A DNA stretch of 64,000 nt from Pseudomonas solani (GCF_026072635.1 NZ_AP023081.1:4212501-4276500); one strand, 5' to 3'; positions 32,672-41,744 are shown, counted from the first letter of the stretch. The notes: generated from the sequence alone by a model not told the origin. Numbers and translations are program-made.

Positions 32672-33146
32672 GTCGCTACTCCGTGTGCCTCTAGGGGCTT
32701 CATCTAGTTGTTTTTGTTATTCGGCCTGTCCCGGCCGTATCGGGCGACTCTAACCTGCTGCGCTGGCGTTTGGCTAGCGTGCTGCAGGTCACGTTATTGA
32801 GCCTCCCGTCGCCCGCTTGATGGCTTGTCATAACCATCCCGCATGTTGCTTTCCAGAGGGGCCCCGGGCCTGCGCAAAGGCTGGTGGCAGAGCGGATTGA
32901 GCGTGGCCGTACGGTCACGAAGCACAATTGACAACAGCGGACTTTTCCGTGAATGTGTGCGCACCCAAATCAAACGGGCGTATGAATTGAGCGTTTGCCT
33001 TACAGACAACGTCCAATAACTACCCGATATCGCGTCGGTGGGTGTGCCGGACCGAATCGGACTAAGCTCGACGGCAATGCCTCGAGCCGGTTCGCCGGTT
33101 GGCTCCGATGTGTACTGTTCAGCTTCCATACCGTGGAGATCAGTTG
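32672..33146. other. 475-base region upstream of fadB
   Basis: No convincing coding region was found. The distal part shows nothing recognisable. The proximal part contains a TTGACA at 32928-32933 with only a weak -10 partner, a half-degenerate PsrA-like site (CAAAC-GGGC-GTATG, 32971-32984), a GTTTG half-site at 32993-32997, and a promoter-like TTGCCT-N16-TAACTA at 32995-33022. The 5' untranslated region would be about 115 bases long. Confidence 0.5.
32971..33022 (+). promoter_or_regulatory. Candidate fadBA promoter with PsrA-like half-sites
   Basis: CAAAC-N4-GTATG at 32971-32984 is a one-sided match to the CAAAC-N4-GTTTG PsrA box seen intact upstream of psrA in this window. A GTTTG at 32993-32997 overlaps the putative -35 (TTGCCT, 32995-33000), with -10 TAACTA at 33017-33022. 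PsrA control of fadBA is known in Pseudomonas; the exact site here is uncertain. Confidence 0.4.
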
Positions 33147-35294
33147 ATGATTTACGAAGGTAAAGCCATCACGGTTAAGGCTCTTGAGGGCGGCATCGTC
33201 GAACTGAAGTTCGACCTCAAGGGTGAGTCCGTCAACAAATTCAACCGTCTAACCCTGAATGAACTGCGTCAGTCGGTTGATGCCATCAAGGCCGATGCGT
33301 CGGTCAAGGGCGTTATCGTCAGCAGTGGCAAGGACGTGTTCATCGTCGGTGCGGACATCACCGAATTCGTCGACAACTTCAAGTTGCCCGATGAAGAGCT
33401 GGTGGCAGGCAACCTCGAAGCCAACAAGATCTTCAGCGATTTCGAAGACCTGCAGGTTCCGACCGTGGTCGCCATCAATGGCATCGCCCTCGGTGGCGGC
33501 CTGGAAATGTGCCTGGCCGGTGACTACCGCGTCATGAGCGAGACCGCCAAGATCGGCCTGCCGGAAGTCAAGCTGGGTATCTACCCGGGCTTCGGCGGCA
33601 CCGTGCGTCTGCCGCGTGTGATCGGCACCGACAATGCCATCGAGTGGATCGCCTCCGGCAAGGAAAACAAGGCTGCCGACGCCCTGAAAGTGGGTGCCGT
33701 CGATGCCGTTGTCGCTCCTGCGAAACTCCAGGAAGCCGCTCTGGATCTGGTCAAGCGCGCCATCTCCGGCGAGCTGGACTTCAAGGCCAAGCGTCAGCCC
33801 AAGCTGGAAAAGATCAAGCTCAACGCCATCGAGCAGATGATGGCCTTCGAAACCGCCAAGGGTTTCGTGGCTGGCCAGGCCGGCCCGAACTACCCGGCTC
33901 CGGTCGAAGCCATCAAGACCATCCAGAAAGCCGCCAACTTCGGTCGTGACAAAGCGCTTGAAGTCGAGGCCGCCGGCTTCGTCAAGCTGGCCAAGACCCC
34001 GGTCGCGGCAAGCCTGATCGGCCTGTTCCTGAATGACCAGGAACTGAAGAAGAAAGCCAAGCAGTACGACGAAGTCGCTCGCGACGTGAAACTGGCTGCC
34101 GTACTCGGCGCTGGCATCATGGGTGGCGGTATCGCCTACCAGTCGGCTTCCAAAGGCACTCCGATCCTGATGAAGGATATCCGTGAAGAGGGTATCCAGA
34201 TGGGCCTGAACGAGGCCTCCAAGCTGCTCGGCAAGCGCGTCGAGAAAGGCCGCATGACCCCGGCCAAGATGGCTGAGGCCCTGACCGCCATTCGCCCGAC
34301 CATGTCCTACGGTGATTTCGGCGCTGTCGACATCGTCGTCGAAGCCGTGGTCGAGAACCCCAAGGTCAAGCAGATCGTGCTGGCCGAAGTGGAAGGCGTG
34401 GTTCGTGAGGACGCCATCCTGGCCTCCAACACCTCCACCATCTCCATCAGCCTGCTGGCCAAGGCGCTGAAGCGTCCCGAGAACTTCGTCGGCATGCACT
34501 TCTTCAACCCGGTGCACATGATGCCCCTAGTCGAAGTCATCCGTGGCGAGAAGTCCAGCGAAGTGGCCGTGGCCACCACCGTTGCCTACGCCAAGAAAAT
34601 GGGCAAGAACCCGATCGTGGTCAACGACTGCCCCGGCTTCCTGGTCAACCGCGTGCTGTTCCCGTACTTCGGCGGCTTCTCCAAGCTGCTGGGCTTCGGC
34701 GTCGACTTCGTGCGCATCGACAAGATCATGGAGAAATTCGGCTGGCCCATGGGTCCGGCCTACCTCTCCGACGTAGTCGGCATCGACACCGGCCACCACG
34801 GCCGTGACGTCATGGCCGAAGGCTTCCCGGACCGCATGGCCGTGGAAGGCAAGACCGCCGTCGACGTGATGTACGAAGCCAATCGCCTGGGCCAGAAGAA
34901 CGGCAAGGGCTTCTACGCCTACGAGACCGACAAGCGCGGCAAGCCGAAGAAAGTTTCCGATCCGGAAGCCTACGAGCTGCTGAAGTCCATCGTCGTTGAG
35001 CAGCGCGAGCTGACCGACGAAGACATCATCAACTTCATGATGATCCCGCTGTGCCTGGAAACCGTTCGTTGCCTGGAAGACGGCATCGTCGAGACCGCAG
35101 CTGAGGCCGACATGGGCCTGATCTACGGCATCGGCTTCCCGCCCTTCCGTGGTGGTGCACTGCGTTACATCGACTCCGTCGGTGTAGCCGAATTCGTTGC
35201 CCTGGCCGACAAGTACGCCGAACTGGGCGCGCTGTACCACCCGACCGCGAAGCTTCGTGAAATGGCCGCCAAGGGCCAGAAGTTTTTCGGTTAA
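33147..35294 (+). CDS. fadB: Fatty acid oxidation complex alpha subunit
   Basis: 715-residue multifunctional enzyme of beta-oxidation. The N-terminal enoyl-CoA hydratase/isomerase domain (residues 1-190) has the CoA oxyanion and Glu motifs IALGGGLEMCLAGDYRV. The central NAD-binding 3-hydroxyacyl-CoA dehydrogenase domain starts at AVLGAGIMGGGIAYQSA (about 317), with the catalytic His in MHFFNPVHMMPLVEV (about 450), and the C-terminal dehydrogenase domains follow. The length equals other Pseudomonas FadB proteins. ATG 33147 follows GGAGATCAG. It forms the alpha2-beta2 complex with FadA, encoded 30 bases downstream. Confidence 0.97.
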   Translation: MIYEGKAITVKALEGGIVELKFDLKGESVNKFNRLTLNELRQSVDAIKADASVKGVIVSSGKDVFIVGADITEFVDNFKLPDEELVAGNLEANKIFSDFEDLQVPTVVAINGIALGGGLEMCLAGDYRVMSETAKIGLPEVKLGIYPGFGGTVRLPRVIGTDNAIEWIASGKENKAADALKVGAVDAVVAPAKLQEAALDLVKRAISGELDFKAKRQPKLEKIKLNAIEQMMAFETAKGFVAGQAGPNYPAPVEAIKTIQKAANFGRDKALEVEAAGFVKLAKTPVAASLIGLFLNDQELKKKAKQYDEVARDVKLAAVLGAGIMGGGIAYQSASKGTPILMKDIREEGIQMGLNEASKLLGKRVEKGRMTPAKMAEALTAIRPTMSYGDFGAVDIVVEAVVENPKVKQIVLAEVEGVVREDAILASNTSTISISLLAKALKRPENFVGMHFFNPVHMMPLVEVIRGEKSSEVAVATTVAYAKKMGKNPIVVNDCPGFLVNRVLFPYFGGFSKLLGFGVDFVRIDKIMEKFGWPMGPAYLSDVVGIDTGHHGRDVMAEGFPDRMAVEGKTAVDVMYEANRLGQKNGKGFYAYETDKRGKPKKVSDPEAYELLKSIVVEQRELTDEDIINFMMIPLCLETVRCLEDGIVETAAEADMGLIYGIGFPPFRGGALRYIDSVGVAEFVALADKYAELGALYHPTAKLREMAAKGQKFFG

Positions 35295-35324
35295 TCGCGG
35301 AACGAACAGAGCGAGAGTAGAAAT

Positions 35325-36500
35325 ATGAGCCTGAATCCTAGAGATGCAGTCATTGTCGACTTCGGCCGTACCCCGATGGGTCGTTCCAAAGGCGGCATGC
35401 ACCGCAACACCCGTGCCGAGACCATGTCGGCGCACCTGATCAGCGGCGTCCTGGCCCGTAACACCAAGCTGGACCCGGCCGAAGTGGAAGACGTGATCTG
35501 GGGCTGCGTAAACCAGACCCTGGAACAGGGCTGGAACATCGCGCGCATGGCGTCGCTGATGACCCAGATCCCGCACACCAGCGCCGGCCAGACCGTCAGC
35601 CGTCTGTGCGGTTCCTCCATGAGCGCCCTGCACACTGCCGTGCAGGCCATCCAGACCGGCAATGGCGACGTGTTCGTGGTCGGTGGCGTGGAGCACATGG
35701 GTCACGTAGGCATGATGCACGGCGTCGATCCGAACCCGCACCTGTCCCTGTACGCCGCCAAGGCTTCGGGCATGATGGGCTTGACCGCCGAGATGCTGGG
35801 CAAGATGCACGGCATCAGCCGCGAGCAGCAGGACGCCTTCGGTGAGCGTTCTCACCGCCTGGCGCACAAAGCCACCGTCGAAGGCAAGTTCAAGGATGAA
35901 ATCATCCCGATGCAAGGCTACGACGAGAACGGCTTCCTGAAGGTGTTCGACTTTGACGAAACCATCCGTCCGGAAACCACCATCGAGAGCCTGGCCGCCC
36001 TGCGTCCTGCGTTCAACCCGAAAGGTGGCACCGTGACTGCGGGTACTTCTTCGCAGATCACCGACGGCGCGTCCTGCATGATCGTGATGAGTGCCCAGCG
36101 CGCCCAGGACCTCGGCATCCAGCCGATGGCCGTGGTACGTGCCATGGCGGTTGCCGGTGTCGATCCGGCGATCATGGGCTACGGCCCGGTGCCGTCCACT
36201 CAGAAGGCCCTGAAGCGTGCCGGCCTGACCATGGACGACATCGATTTCGTTGAACTCAACGAAGCCTTTGCCGCTCAGGCCCTGCCGGTGCTGAAAGATC
36301 TGAAACTCCTCGACAAGATGGAGCAGAAGGTCAACCTGCACGGCGGCGCCATCGCGCTGGGTCACCCGTTCGGCTGCTCCGGTGCACGTATCTCCGGCAC
36401 CCTGCTGAACGTGATGAAGCAGAACGGCGGTACCCTGGGCGTGTCCACCATGTGCGTGGGCCTCGGTCAGGGCATCACCACCGTCTTCGAACGCATCTAA
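35325..36500 (+). CDS. fadA: 3-ketoacyl-CoA thiolase, beta subunit of the fatty acid oxidation complex
   Basis: 391-residue thiolase that cleaves 3-ketoacyl-CoA to acetyl-CoA and a shortened acyl-CoA. The acylated cysteine is Cys95 in VSRLCGSSMSALHT; the C-terminal catalytic His and Cys are in ALGHPFGCSGAR and STMCVGLGQG. The gene lies 30 bases after fadB in one operon and ends at a strong terminator. Full length for the family. Confidence 0.97.
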   Translation: MSLNPRDAVIVDFGRTPMGRSKGGMHRNTRAETMSAHLISGVLARNTKLDPAEVEDVIWGCVNQTLEQGWNIARMASLMTQIPHTSAGQTVSRLCGSSMSALHTAVQAIQTGNGDVFVVGGVEHMGHVGMMHGVDPNPHLSLYAAKASGMMGLTAEMLGKMHGISREQQDAFGERSHRLAHKATVEGKFKDEIIPMQGYDENGFLKVFDFDETIRPETTIESLAALRPAFNPKGGTVTAGTSSQITDGASCMIVMSAQRAQDLGIQPMAVVRAMAVAGVDPAIMGYGPVPSTQKALKRAGLTMDDIDFVELNEAFAAQALPVLKDLKLLDKMEQKVNLHGGAIALGHPFGCSGARISGTLLNVMKQNGGTLGVSTMCVGLGQGITTVFERI

Positions 36501-36519
36501 GCGTACGAAGAGGGGAAAG

Positions 36520-36545
36520 ACCGGGGCCTGGTGCCCCGGTTTTTG
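36520..36545 (+). terminator. Terminator of the fadBA operon
   Basis: ACCGGGGC (36520-36527) and GCCCCGGT (36533-36540) pair around CTGGT and are followed by a run of T residues. Confidence 0.92.
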
Positions 36546-36648
36546 CTTTTATAAGGCTTATTTCGTCAGCAGGGGCTGGCCAGCGGGCGCCCGAGTGGGC
36601 ACCATGCGCACCCTTCGCGAGCCGGCTATAGATGGATAGGAGGGGAAC

Positions 36649-36885
36649 ATGAGCCTGCAACCTGGACTCTATCGTCACTACAAAGGCCAGGAGTACCGCG
36701 TGATCGGCACGGCACGGCACTCCGAGACCGAGGAGGAGCTGGTCGTCTACCAGGCCCTCTATGGCGAATACGGCCTCTGGGTACGCCCATTGGGGATGTT
36801 CACCGAGACGGTCGAGGTGAATGGCGAGCAGATCGCCCGCTTCGCATTGGTGACCGCCGAGTCAGATCTCTTTCCGCGCCGCTGA
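36649..36885 (+). CDS. DUF1653 domain-containing protein
   Basis: 78-residue protein beginning with the family pattern PGLYRHYKGQEYRVIGTARHSET, then LVVYQALYGEYGLWVRP, diagnostic of DUF1653. These are small cytosolic beta-rich proteins of unknown function, common in proteobacteria. GGAGGGG precedes the ATG. It lies between fadA and topA in the same direction but separated from fadA by a terminator. Confidence 0.9.
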   Translation: MSLQPGLYRHYKGQEYRVIGTARHSETEEELVVYQALYGEYGLWVRPLGMFTETVEVNGEQIARFALVTAESDLFPRR

Positions 36886-36909
36886 GGTGTTGCGGGGCGG
36901 CGGGTAAGC

Positions 36910-36937
36910 TTGACCTTGTCTTGTTCGCCACTATATA
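36910..36937 (+). promoter_or_regulatory. topA promoter
   Basis: TTGACC (36910-36915) and TATATA (36932-36937) with a 16-base spacer; an alternative -10 register at 36934 gives 18. The ATG is about 60 bases downstream. The A+T-rich -10 region stands out in the local sequence. Confidence 0.65.
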
Positions 36938-36999
36938 TAGCGGTGCCGCGTCAGGCGGCTCCCGCCTTTCATTTATCGAATTCAGGAAATTTCCGATCC

Positions 37000-39609
37000 A
37001 TGGGCAAATCGCTGGTCATCGTGGAATCCCCGGCCAAGGCCAAGACCATCAACAAGTACCTGGGCAACCAGTACGTGGTGAAGTCGAGCATCGGCCATAT
37101 CCGTGACCTGCCTACCAGCGGTTCGGCCAGTGCCAGCAAGGAACCGGTGAAGCGCGGCAAGGCGGCCGCGTCCGAGGCTCCCGCACTGTCGCCCAAGGAA
37201 AAGGCCAAGCGCCAGCTGTTCACCCGCATGGGCGTCGACCCCGAGCATGGCTGGAAGGCCAAGTACGAGATCCTCCCCGGCAAGGAGAAGGTGATCGAGG
37301 AACTGCGCCGCCTGGCCAAGGATGCCGACACCATCTATCTCGCAACCGACTTGGACCGCGAAGGGGAGGCCATCGCCTGGCACCTGCGGGAATCCATCGG
37401 TGGTGACGACAGCCGCTACAAGCGCGTGGTATTCAACGAAATCACCAAGAAGGCCATCCAGGAAGCCTTCTCCCGCCCGGGCGAACTGGACATCAACCGT
37501 GTCAACGCTCAGCAGGCCCGTCGCTTCCTCGATCGCGTCGTGGGCTACATGGTCTCGCCGCTGCTGTGGCAGAAGATCGCCCGCGGCCTGTCCGCTGGCC
37601 GCGTACAGTCGGTGGCGGTGAAACTGGTCGTGGAGCGTGAGCGCGAGATCCGTGCCTTCGTTCCGGAAGAGTACTGGGAAGTCCACGCCGACCTGGGTAC
37701 CGCCAAGGGCGCCAACGTGCGCTTCGAAGTGGCCAAGGAGAAGGGTTCTGCCTTCAAGCCGCTGAACGAAGCCCAGGCCATGGCCGCGCTGGAGAAGCTC
37801 AAGTCCTCCAGCTACAGCGTCATGAAGCGCGAGGACAAGCCGACCTCTAGTCGTCCGTCCGCCCCCTTCATTACCTCCACCCTGCAGCAGGCTGCGAGCA
37901 ACCGCCTGGGCTTTGGGGTGAAGAAGACCATGATGATGGCTCAGCGTCTCTACGAGGCGGGCTACATCACCTATATGCGTACCGACTCGACCAACCTCTC
38001 CGCCGACGCCGTCACCATGGTGCGCGGCTTTATCGAGGGTGAGTTCGGTGAAAAGTACCTGCCGGCCAAGCCGAACTTCTATTCGAGCAAGGAGGGCGCC
38101 CAGGAGGCGCACGAGGCGATCCGTCCTTCCGACGTCAACCTCAAGCCGACCCAGCTGTCGGGCATGGAGCGTGACGCCGAGCGCCTGTACGACCTGATCT
38201 GGCGCCAGTTCGTGGCCTGCCAGATGCCGCCGGCCGAATACCTGTCCACCACCGTTGCGGTGGCTGCCGGTGATTTCGAGCTGCGTGCCAAGGGCCGCAT
38301 CCTCAAGTTCGACGGTTACACCCGCGTGCTGCCGCAACAGAGCAAGCCGGGCGAAGACGACGTGCTGCCGGACATGAAGGAAGGCGAGGGCCTGAAGCTG
38401 ATCAAGCTCGACCCCAGCCAGCACTTCACCAAGCCGCCGGCACGCTTCTCCGAGGCCAGCCTGGTCAAGGAGCTGGAAAAGCGTGGCATCGGTCGCCCGT
38501 CCACCTATGCGGCGATCATCTCCACCATTCAGGACCGCGGCTACGTCACTGTGCACAACCGCCGCTTCTATTCCGAGAAGATGGGCGACATCGTCACCGA
38601 GCGCCTGAATGAAAGCTTCTCCGACCTGATGGACTACGGCTTCACCGCCGGCATGGAGGAGAACCTGGACGACGTCGCCCAGGGCGAGCGCGATTGGAAG
38701 AACCTGCTGGACGAGTTCTACGGCGACTTCAAGAAGAAACTGGAAGTGGCCGAGGTCGCGGACAGCGGCATGCGCGCCAACCAGCCGACGCCGACCGATA
38801 TCGCCTGCCGCGAATGCGGCCGGCCGATGATGATCCGCACGGCATCCACGGGTGTATTCCTCGGCTGCTCGGGCTACAGCCTGCCGCCGAAAGAGCGCTG
38901 CAAGGCCACCATCAACCTGGTGCCGGGCGACGAAATCGCTGCGGACGACGAAGGTGAGTCGGAGTCCCGAGTACTGCTTGGCAAGCACCGTTGCCCCATC
39001 TGCAGCACGGCGATGGATGCCTACCTGCTGGACGAGACCCGCAAGCTGCACATCTGCGGCAACAACCCGGATTGCGTTGGCTACGAGATCGAACAGGGCC
39101 AGTACCGCATCAAGGGCTATGAAGGGCCGAGCCTGGAATGTGACAAGTGCGGCAGCGAGATGCAGCTGAAGACCGGTCGCTTCGGCAAGTTCTTCGGTTG
39201 CACCAATCCCTCGTGCAAGAACACCCGCAAGCTGCTGAAAAGCGGCGAGGCTGCGCCGCCGAAGATCGACCCGATCAAGATGCCGGAGCTCAAGTGCGAG
39301 AAGGTGGACGACACCTACGTGCTGCGCGATGGCGCTTCGGGCCTGTTCCTGGCCGCCAGTCAGTTCCCCAAGAACCGCGAAACCCGTGCGCCCCTGGTAC
39401 TCGAGCTGATTCCGCACAAGGAAGAACTCGATCCCAAATACCACTTCCTGCTCAGCGCACCTGCCAAGGACCCGGATGGCCGTCCGGCAGTGATCCGCTT
39501 CAGTCGCAAGACCAAGGAGCAGTACGTGCAATCGGAAGTGGACGGCAAGCCTACCGGTTGGCGCGCCTTCTTCGACGGCGGCAAGTGGAAGGTCGAAGAC
39601 AAGCGCTGA
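37000..39609 (+). CDS. topA: DNA topoisomerase I
   Basis: 869-residue type IA topoisomerase that relaxes negative supercoils. The TOPRIM domain opens with LVIVESPAKAKTINKYLG (residues 4-21) and continues with TDLDREGEAIAWHL. The active-site tyrosine is Tyr325 in YITYMRTDSTN. The C-terminal region has three four-cysteine zinc ribbons (CRECGRPMM..., CPICSTAMD..., CDKCGSEMQ...) followed by further basic DNA-binding repeats. The ATG at 37000 is preceded by AGGAAA. Full length for Pseudomonas TopA. Confidence 0.97.
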   Translation: MGKSLVIVESPAKAKTINKYLGNQYVVKSSIGHIRDLPTSGSASASKEPVKRGKAAASEAPALSPKEKAKRQLFTRMGVDPEHGWKAKYEILPGKEKVIEELRRLAKDADTIYLATDLDREGEAIAWHLRESIGGDDSRYKRVVFNEITKKAIQEAFSRPGELDINRVNAQQARRFLDRVVGYMVSPLLWQKIARGLSAGRVQSVAVKLVVEREREIRAFVPEEYWEVHADLGTAKGANVRFEVAKEKGSAFKPLNEAQAMAALEKLKSSSYSVMKREDKPTSSRPSAPFITSTLQQAASNRLGFGVKKTMMMAQRLYEAGYITYMRTDSTNLSADAVTMVRGFIEGEFGEKYLPAKPNFYSSKEGAQEAHEAIRPSDVNLKPTQLSGMERDAERLYDLIWRQFVACQMPPAEYLSTTVAVAAGDFELRAKGRILKFDGYTRVLPQQSKPGEDDVLPDMKEGEGLKLIKLDPSQHFTKPPARFSEASLVKELEKRGIGRPSTYAAIISTIQDRGYVTVHNRRFYSEKMGDIVTERLNESFSDLMDYGFTAGMEENLDDVAQGERDWKNLLDEFYGDFKKKLEVAEVADSGMRANQPTPTDIACRECGRPMMIRTASTGVFLGCSGYSLPPKERCKATINLVPGDEIAADDEGESESRVLLGKHRCPICSTAMDAYLLDETRKLHICGNNPDCVGYEIEQGQYRIKGYEGPSLECDKCGSEMQLKTGRFGKFFGCTNPSCKNTRKLLKSGEAAPPKIDPIKMPELKCEKVDDTYVLRDGASGLFLAASQFPKNRETRAPLVLELIPHKEELDPKYHFLLSAPAKDPDGRPAVIRFSRKTKEQYVQSEVDGKPTGWRAFFDGGKWKVEDKR

Positions 39610-39617
39610 TGGACTGT

Positions 39618-39643
39618 TGCGCGCCGGGGTAGCCTGGCGCGCA
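39618..39643. terminator. Hairpin after topA
   Basis: TGCGCGCC (39618-39625) pairs with GGCGCGCA (39636-39643) eight bases past the topA stop. There is no U-run, so termination strength is doubtful. Confidence 0.4.
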
Positions 39644-39678
39644 TACTAACCAACCGATTTTGCGACGGAGTGGCCGCC

Positions 39679-40197
39679 ATGGCGCATGAACTCTATACCC
39701 GTACCAACCAGAAGCTCTATTTCGCCGGCCTGGCGCTCGAATCCTGGCGCAAGGCGGAAGAGGGCAGGGCAATGAATGCCCAGGCGCTGGTCCAGGCCGA
39801 GCGCGAAGCGGCGCTCTTCCACCTTTACGGCGCCTTGCTCGGGCTTTGCCACGAGATCGCGGGCTATTACCGCCTGCCCGAGGCCAATGCACCGCGCCCC
39901 GAGATGCTGCTCACTGCTGACGTGCTGGCTGCTGCGCCGAGCCCTGAACTATCGGAACTGGTGGAACTGGCCCAGCAGCAGGAAACCTGGCTTGCCGAGC
40001 TGCTGGTCGCCTATGGCGCGCTGTTCCTGCCGCCCCAGGCGCCGAAGAAGGCCAAGGTCGATCCGACGTTGCCTTTGATAGAAGCGGTGAGCGTGGATGA
40101 CGAGCCGCCGGCCCTGTCCCGAGCAACTCTGGAAGAGTGGCGGCAACACCTGAAAAACCTGGCATTGCGTTTCCGCGAGGCGCTGTCGGAGTGCTGA
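39679..40197 (+). CDS. DUF6586-like conserved protein
   Basis: 172-residue cytosolic, mostly helical protein (AHELYTRTNQKLYFAGLALE at the start), probably the DUF6586 family, with a C-terminal EEWRQHLKNLALRFREAL helix. ATG 39679 has GGAG eight bases upstream, whereas the upstream GTG at 39670 has no spacing to a ribosome binding site. Function unknown. It sits between topA and the lexA-sulA operon, as recalled for P. aeruginosa. Confidence 0.75.
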   Translation: MAHELYTRTNQKLYFAGLALESWRKAEEGRAMNAQALVQAEREAALFHLYGALLGLCHEIAGYYRLPEANAPRPEMLLTADVLAAAPSPELSELVELAQQQETWLAELLVAYGALFLPPQAPKKAKVDPTLPLIEAVSVDDEPPALSRATLEEWRQHLKNLALRFREALSEC

Positions 40198-40268
40198 GTT
40201 GATCGATGGGCTAGGGTGGCCCGTCAGCCGGCTGGTACAATGCCCGCCTTTAGTGGAGAGATGACCCC

Positions 40269-40502
40269 ATGCCAACGTCCTTTCTGGAAATAGTCGAGCT
40301 GCCCGACGGCCGCATCATCCTGCGCCGCGCGGAAGACGAGGAGGCGTTGGTGACGCTGGACTTCTCTTCCGACGCCAAGGCATTCCTGCAGGGGCATCAC
40401 CTGGAAGTCGCCAAGGCCATGCTCAATGTGGGCGTGCAGATGGCCGGCCGCCTGGCTGAAGGCGAAGTGGACCACGAAGAAGGCCCGCGCGTCCTGCACT
40501 GA
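40269..40502 (+). CDS. Conserved hypothetical small protein
   Basis: 77-residue acidic protein not recognised by function. It starts as a short beta unit (LEIVELPDGRIILRRAEDEE), followed by a helix (FLQGHHLEVAKAMLNVGVQMA). Good codon use and a GGAGAG ribosome binding site support expression; a TACAAT -10-like element is at 40236-40241. It is convergent with sulA. Confidence 0.75.
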   Translation: MPTSFLEIVELPDGRIILRRAEDEEALVTLDFSSDAKAFLQGHHLEVAKAMLNVGVQMAGRLAEGEVDHEEGPRVLH

Positions 40503-40601
40503 CGGGGCGCTCTGTCGGCTCCCGCCCGCTGGAACCGATTATTCCTCACCCGTGTTACCAACCCGTTGCGGCTACATGGCCTGTTTACGGGTAACGGTCT
40601 C

Positions 40602-41063
40602 TTATCCCAGTCGGATATTCAGGCTTTGCGCGCCACCCTGGCGTGCGGCGTGTGCGAGCGCCTGCTTTTCGGTGCGGTTCAGCGGCAGCCAGCTGACGAC
40701 CGTATGGCTGCGGCCCAGCCTCAGGGCTTCGCAAGCCAGTTCCAGCGCGCTGCGTTCTCCCCTTGGGTCGAGAAGCAGGATGCGCTCCCGATTCAGTCCG
40801 GCATCCCGCAACCAGGCCTGTGTCAGGCTGGCGGGTGCACCGATCAGCGTCAGCCAGCGGGCATCCTGTTCCTGGCTGAGCTCCCGCAGGATGGGGGCGA
40901 GCAAGTGGCGGCAGTGCCCGGCAGCTCCGCTCAGCGAAAGCTCACTGAAGGCTTCGGGCTCCTCTTCCCATTGCGGCTCCAGTGCCAGGGGCGCCGGGTT
41001 GGCGACAATGGCGTCGTGGAACAGCGGCAGTTGGGTTCGGCCAAACGATTGCGGGAACTGCAT
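40602..41063 (-). CDS. sulA: SOS cell-division inhibitor
   Basis: 153-residue SulA. It blocks FtsZ assembly during the SOS response. The RecA-like core is visible (ARWLTLIGAPASLTQAWL, ILLLDPRGERSALELACEALRLG, SHTVVSWLPL). It starts 11 bases after the lexA stop, so lexA and sulA form one SOS-controlled operon, as in P. aeruginosa; in E. coli sulA is monocistronic with its own box. Confidence 0.9.
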   Translation of the reverse strand: MQFPQSFGRTQLPLFHDAIVANPAPLALEPQWEEEPEAFSELSLSGAAGHCRHLLAPILRELSQEQDARWLTLIGAPASLTQAWLRDAGLNRERILLLDPRGERSALELACEALRLGRSHTVVSWLPLNRTEKQALAHAARQGGAQSLNIRLG

Positions 41064-41074
41064 GACGCCTCCTA

Positions 41075-41683
41075 TCAGCGGCGGATGACGCCGACGCTCA
41101 AGCCTTCGATGACCAGGTCCTGCTCCTGCAGGTTCACCTCGATCGGTGCGAAATCCGGGTTCTCGGCGATCAGCCAGACCTTGTCGCCTTCGCGCTTGAA
41201 GCGCTTCACGGTGACTTCGTCATCCAGGCGCGCGACGACTATCTGGCCGTTGCGAACTTCACGCGTGGTGTGCACGGCCAGCAGGTCGCCGTCATGGATG
41301 CCGATGTCCTTCATGCTCATGCCGCGTACGCGCAACAGATAGTCGGCGCGGGGATGGAAGAACTCCGGGTTGATGCGGCAGGATTCTTCGATGTTCTGTT
41401 GGGCGAGGATGGGAGCGCCAGCGGCCACGCGCCCGATGATGGGCAGGCCTTCTTCCTCGGTGCTGGGCTCGAAGCCGGGGATGCGGATGCCTCGCGAGGC
41501 GCCGGGGGTCATCTCGATGGCGCCCTTGCGGGCCAGCGCCTTGAGGTGCTCTTCAGCGGCGTTGGGCGATTTGAAGCCCAGTTCCTGGGCGATCTCCGCG
41601 CGGGTGGGCGGATAGCCGTTGTCTTCTATGCAGCGCTTGATGAAGGCGAGGATCTCGGCTTGGCGGGGCGTGAGTTTCAGCAT
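41075..41683 (-). CDS. lexA: SOS repressor LexA
   Basis: 202-residue repressor-protease. The winged-helix DNA-binding domain spans residues 1-70 (LTPRQAEILAFIKRCIEDNG, YPPTRAEIAQELGFKSPNAAEEHLKAL). The self-cleavage site is Ala-Gly in GRVAAGAPILA; the Ser/Lys dyad is in VRGMSMKDIGIHDGD and VVARLDDEVTVKRF. Two SOS boxes overlap its promoter, so it is autoregulated. ATG 41683 is the family start. Confidence 0.97.
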   Translation of the reverse strand: MLKLTPRQAEILAFIKRCIEDNGYPPTRAEIAQELGFKSPNAAEEHLKALARKGAIEMTPGASRGIRIPGFEPSTEEEGLPIIGRVAAGAPILAQQNIEESCRINPEFFHPRADYLLRVRGMSMKDIGIHDGDLLAVHTTREVRNGQIVVARLDDEVTVKRFKREGDKVWLIAENPDFAPIEVNLQEQDLVIEGLSVGVIRR

Positions 41684-41692
41684 GTCGGCGCT

Positions 41693-41708
41693 CTGTCTTT
41701 TTATACAG
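41693..41708. promoter_or_regulatory. SOS box 1 (lexA-proximal)
   Basis: CTG-N10-CAG: CTGTCTTTTTATACAG, 9 bases upstream of the lexA start codon. A+T-rich centre typical of LexA sites. Confidence 0.85.
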
Positions 41709-41711
41709 TGA

Positions 41712-41727
41712 CTGGAATTATATACAG
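41712..41727. promoter_or_regulatory. SOS box 2 overlapping the lexA -10
   Basis: CTG-N10-CAG: CTGGAATTATATACAG. It contains the minus-strand -10 hexamer TATAAT, so LexA binding would occlude the promoter. Confidence 0.92.
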
Positions 41728-41744
41728 TGATCATCGCTTGGCAA
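41717..41744 (-). promoter_or_regulatory. lexA-sulA promoter
   Basis: On the minus strand TTGCCA (41744-41739) and a perfect TATAAT (41722-41717) with a 16-base spacer. The -10 lies inside SOS box 2. Confidence 0.85.

Noticed and set aside
36982..39531. An 849-codon open frame antisense to topA
   Set aside because: The topA product is complete with all motifs; the antisense product matches no family and has biased composition.
40503..40601. Terminator between the 77-residue gene and sulA
   Set aside because: Several short inverted segments (ACCCGT/ACGGGT, GGC/GCC) are present, but no stable uninterrupted stem with a U-run could be built.
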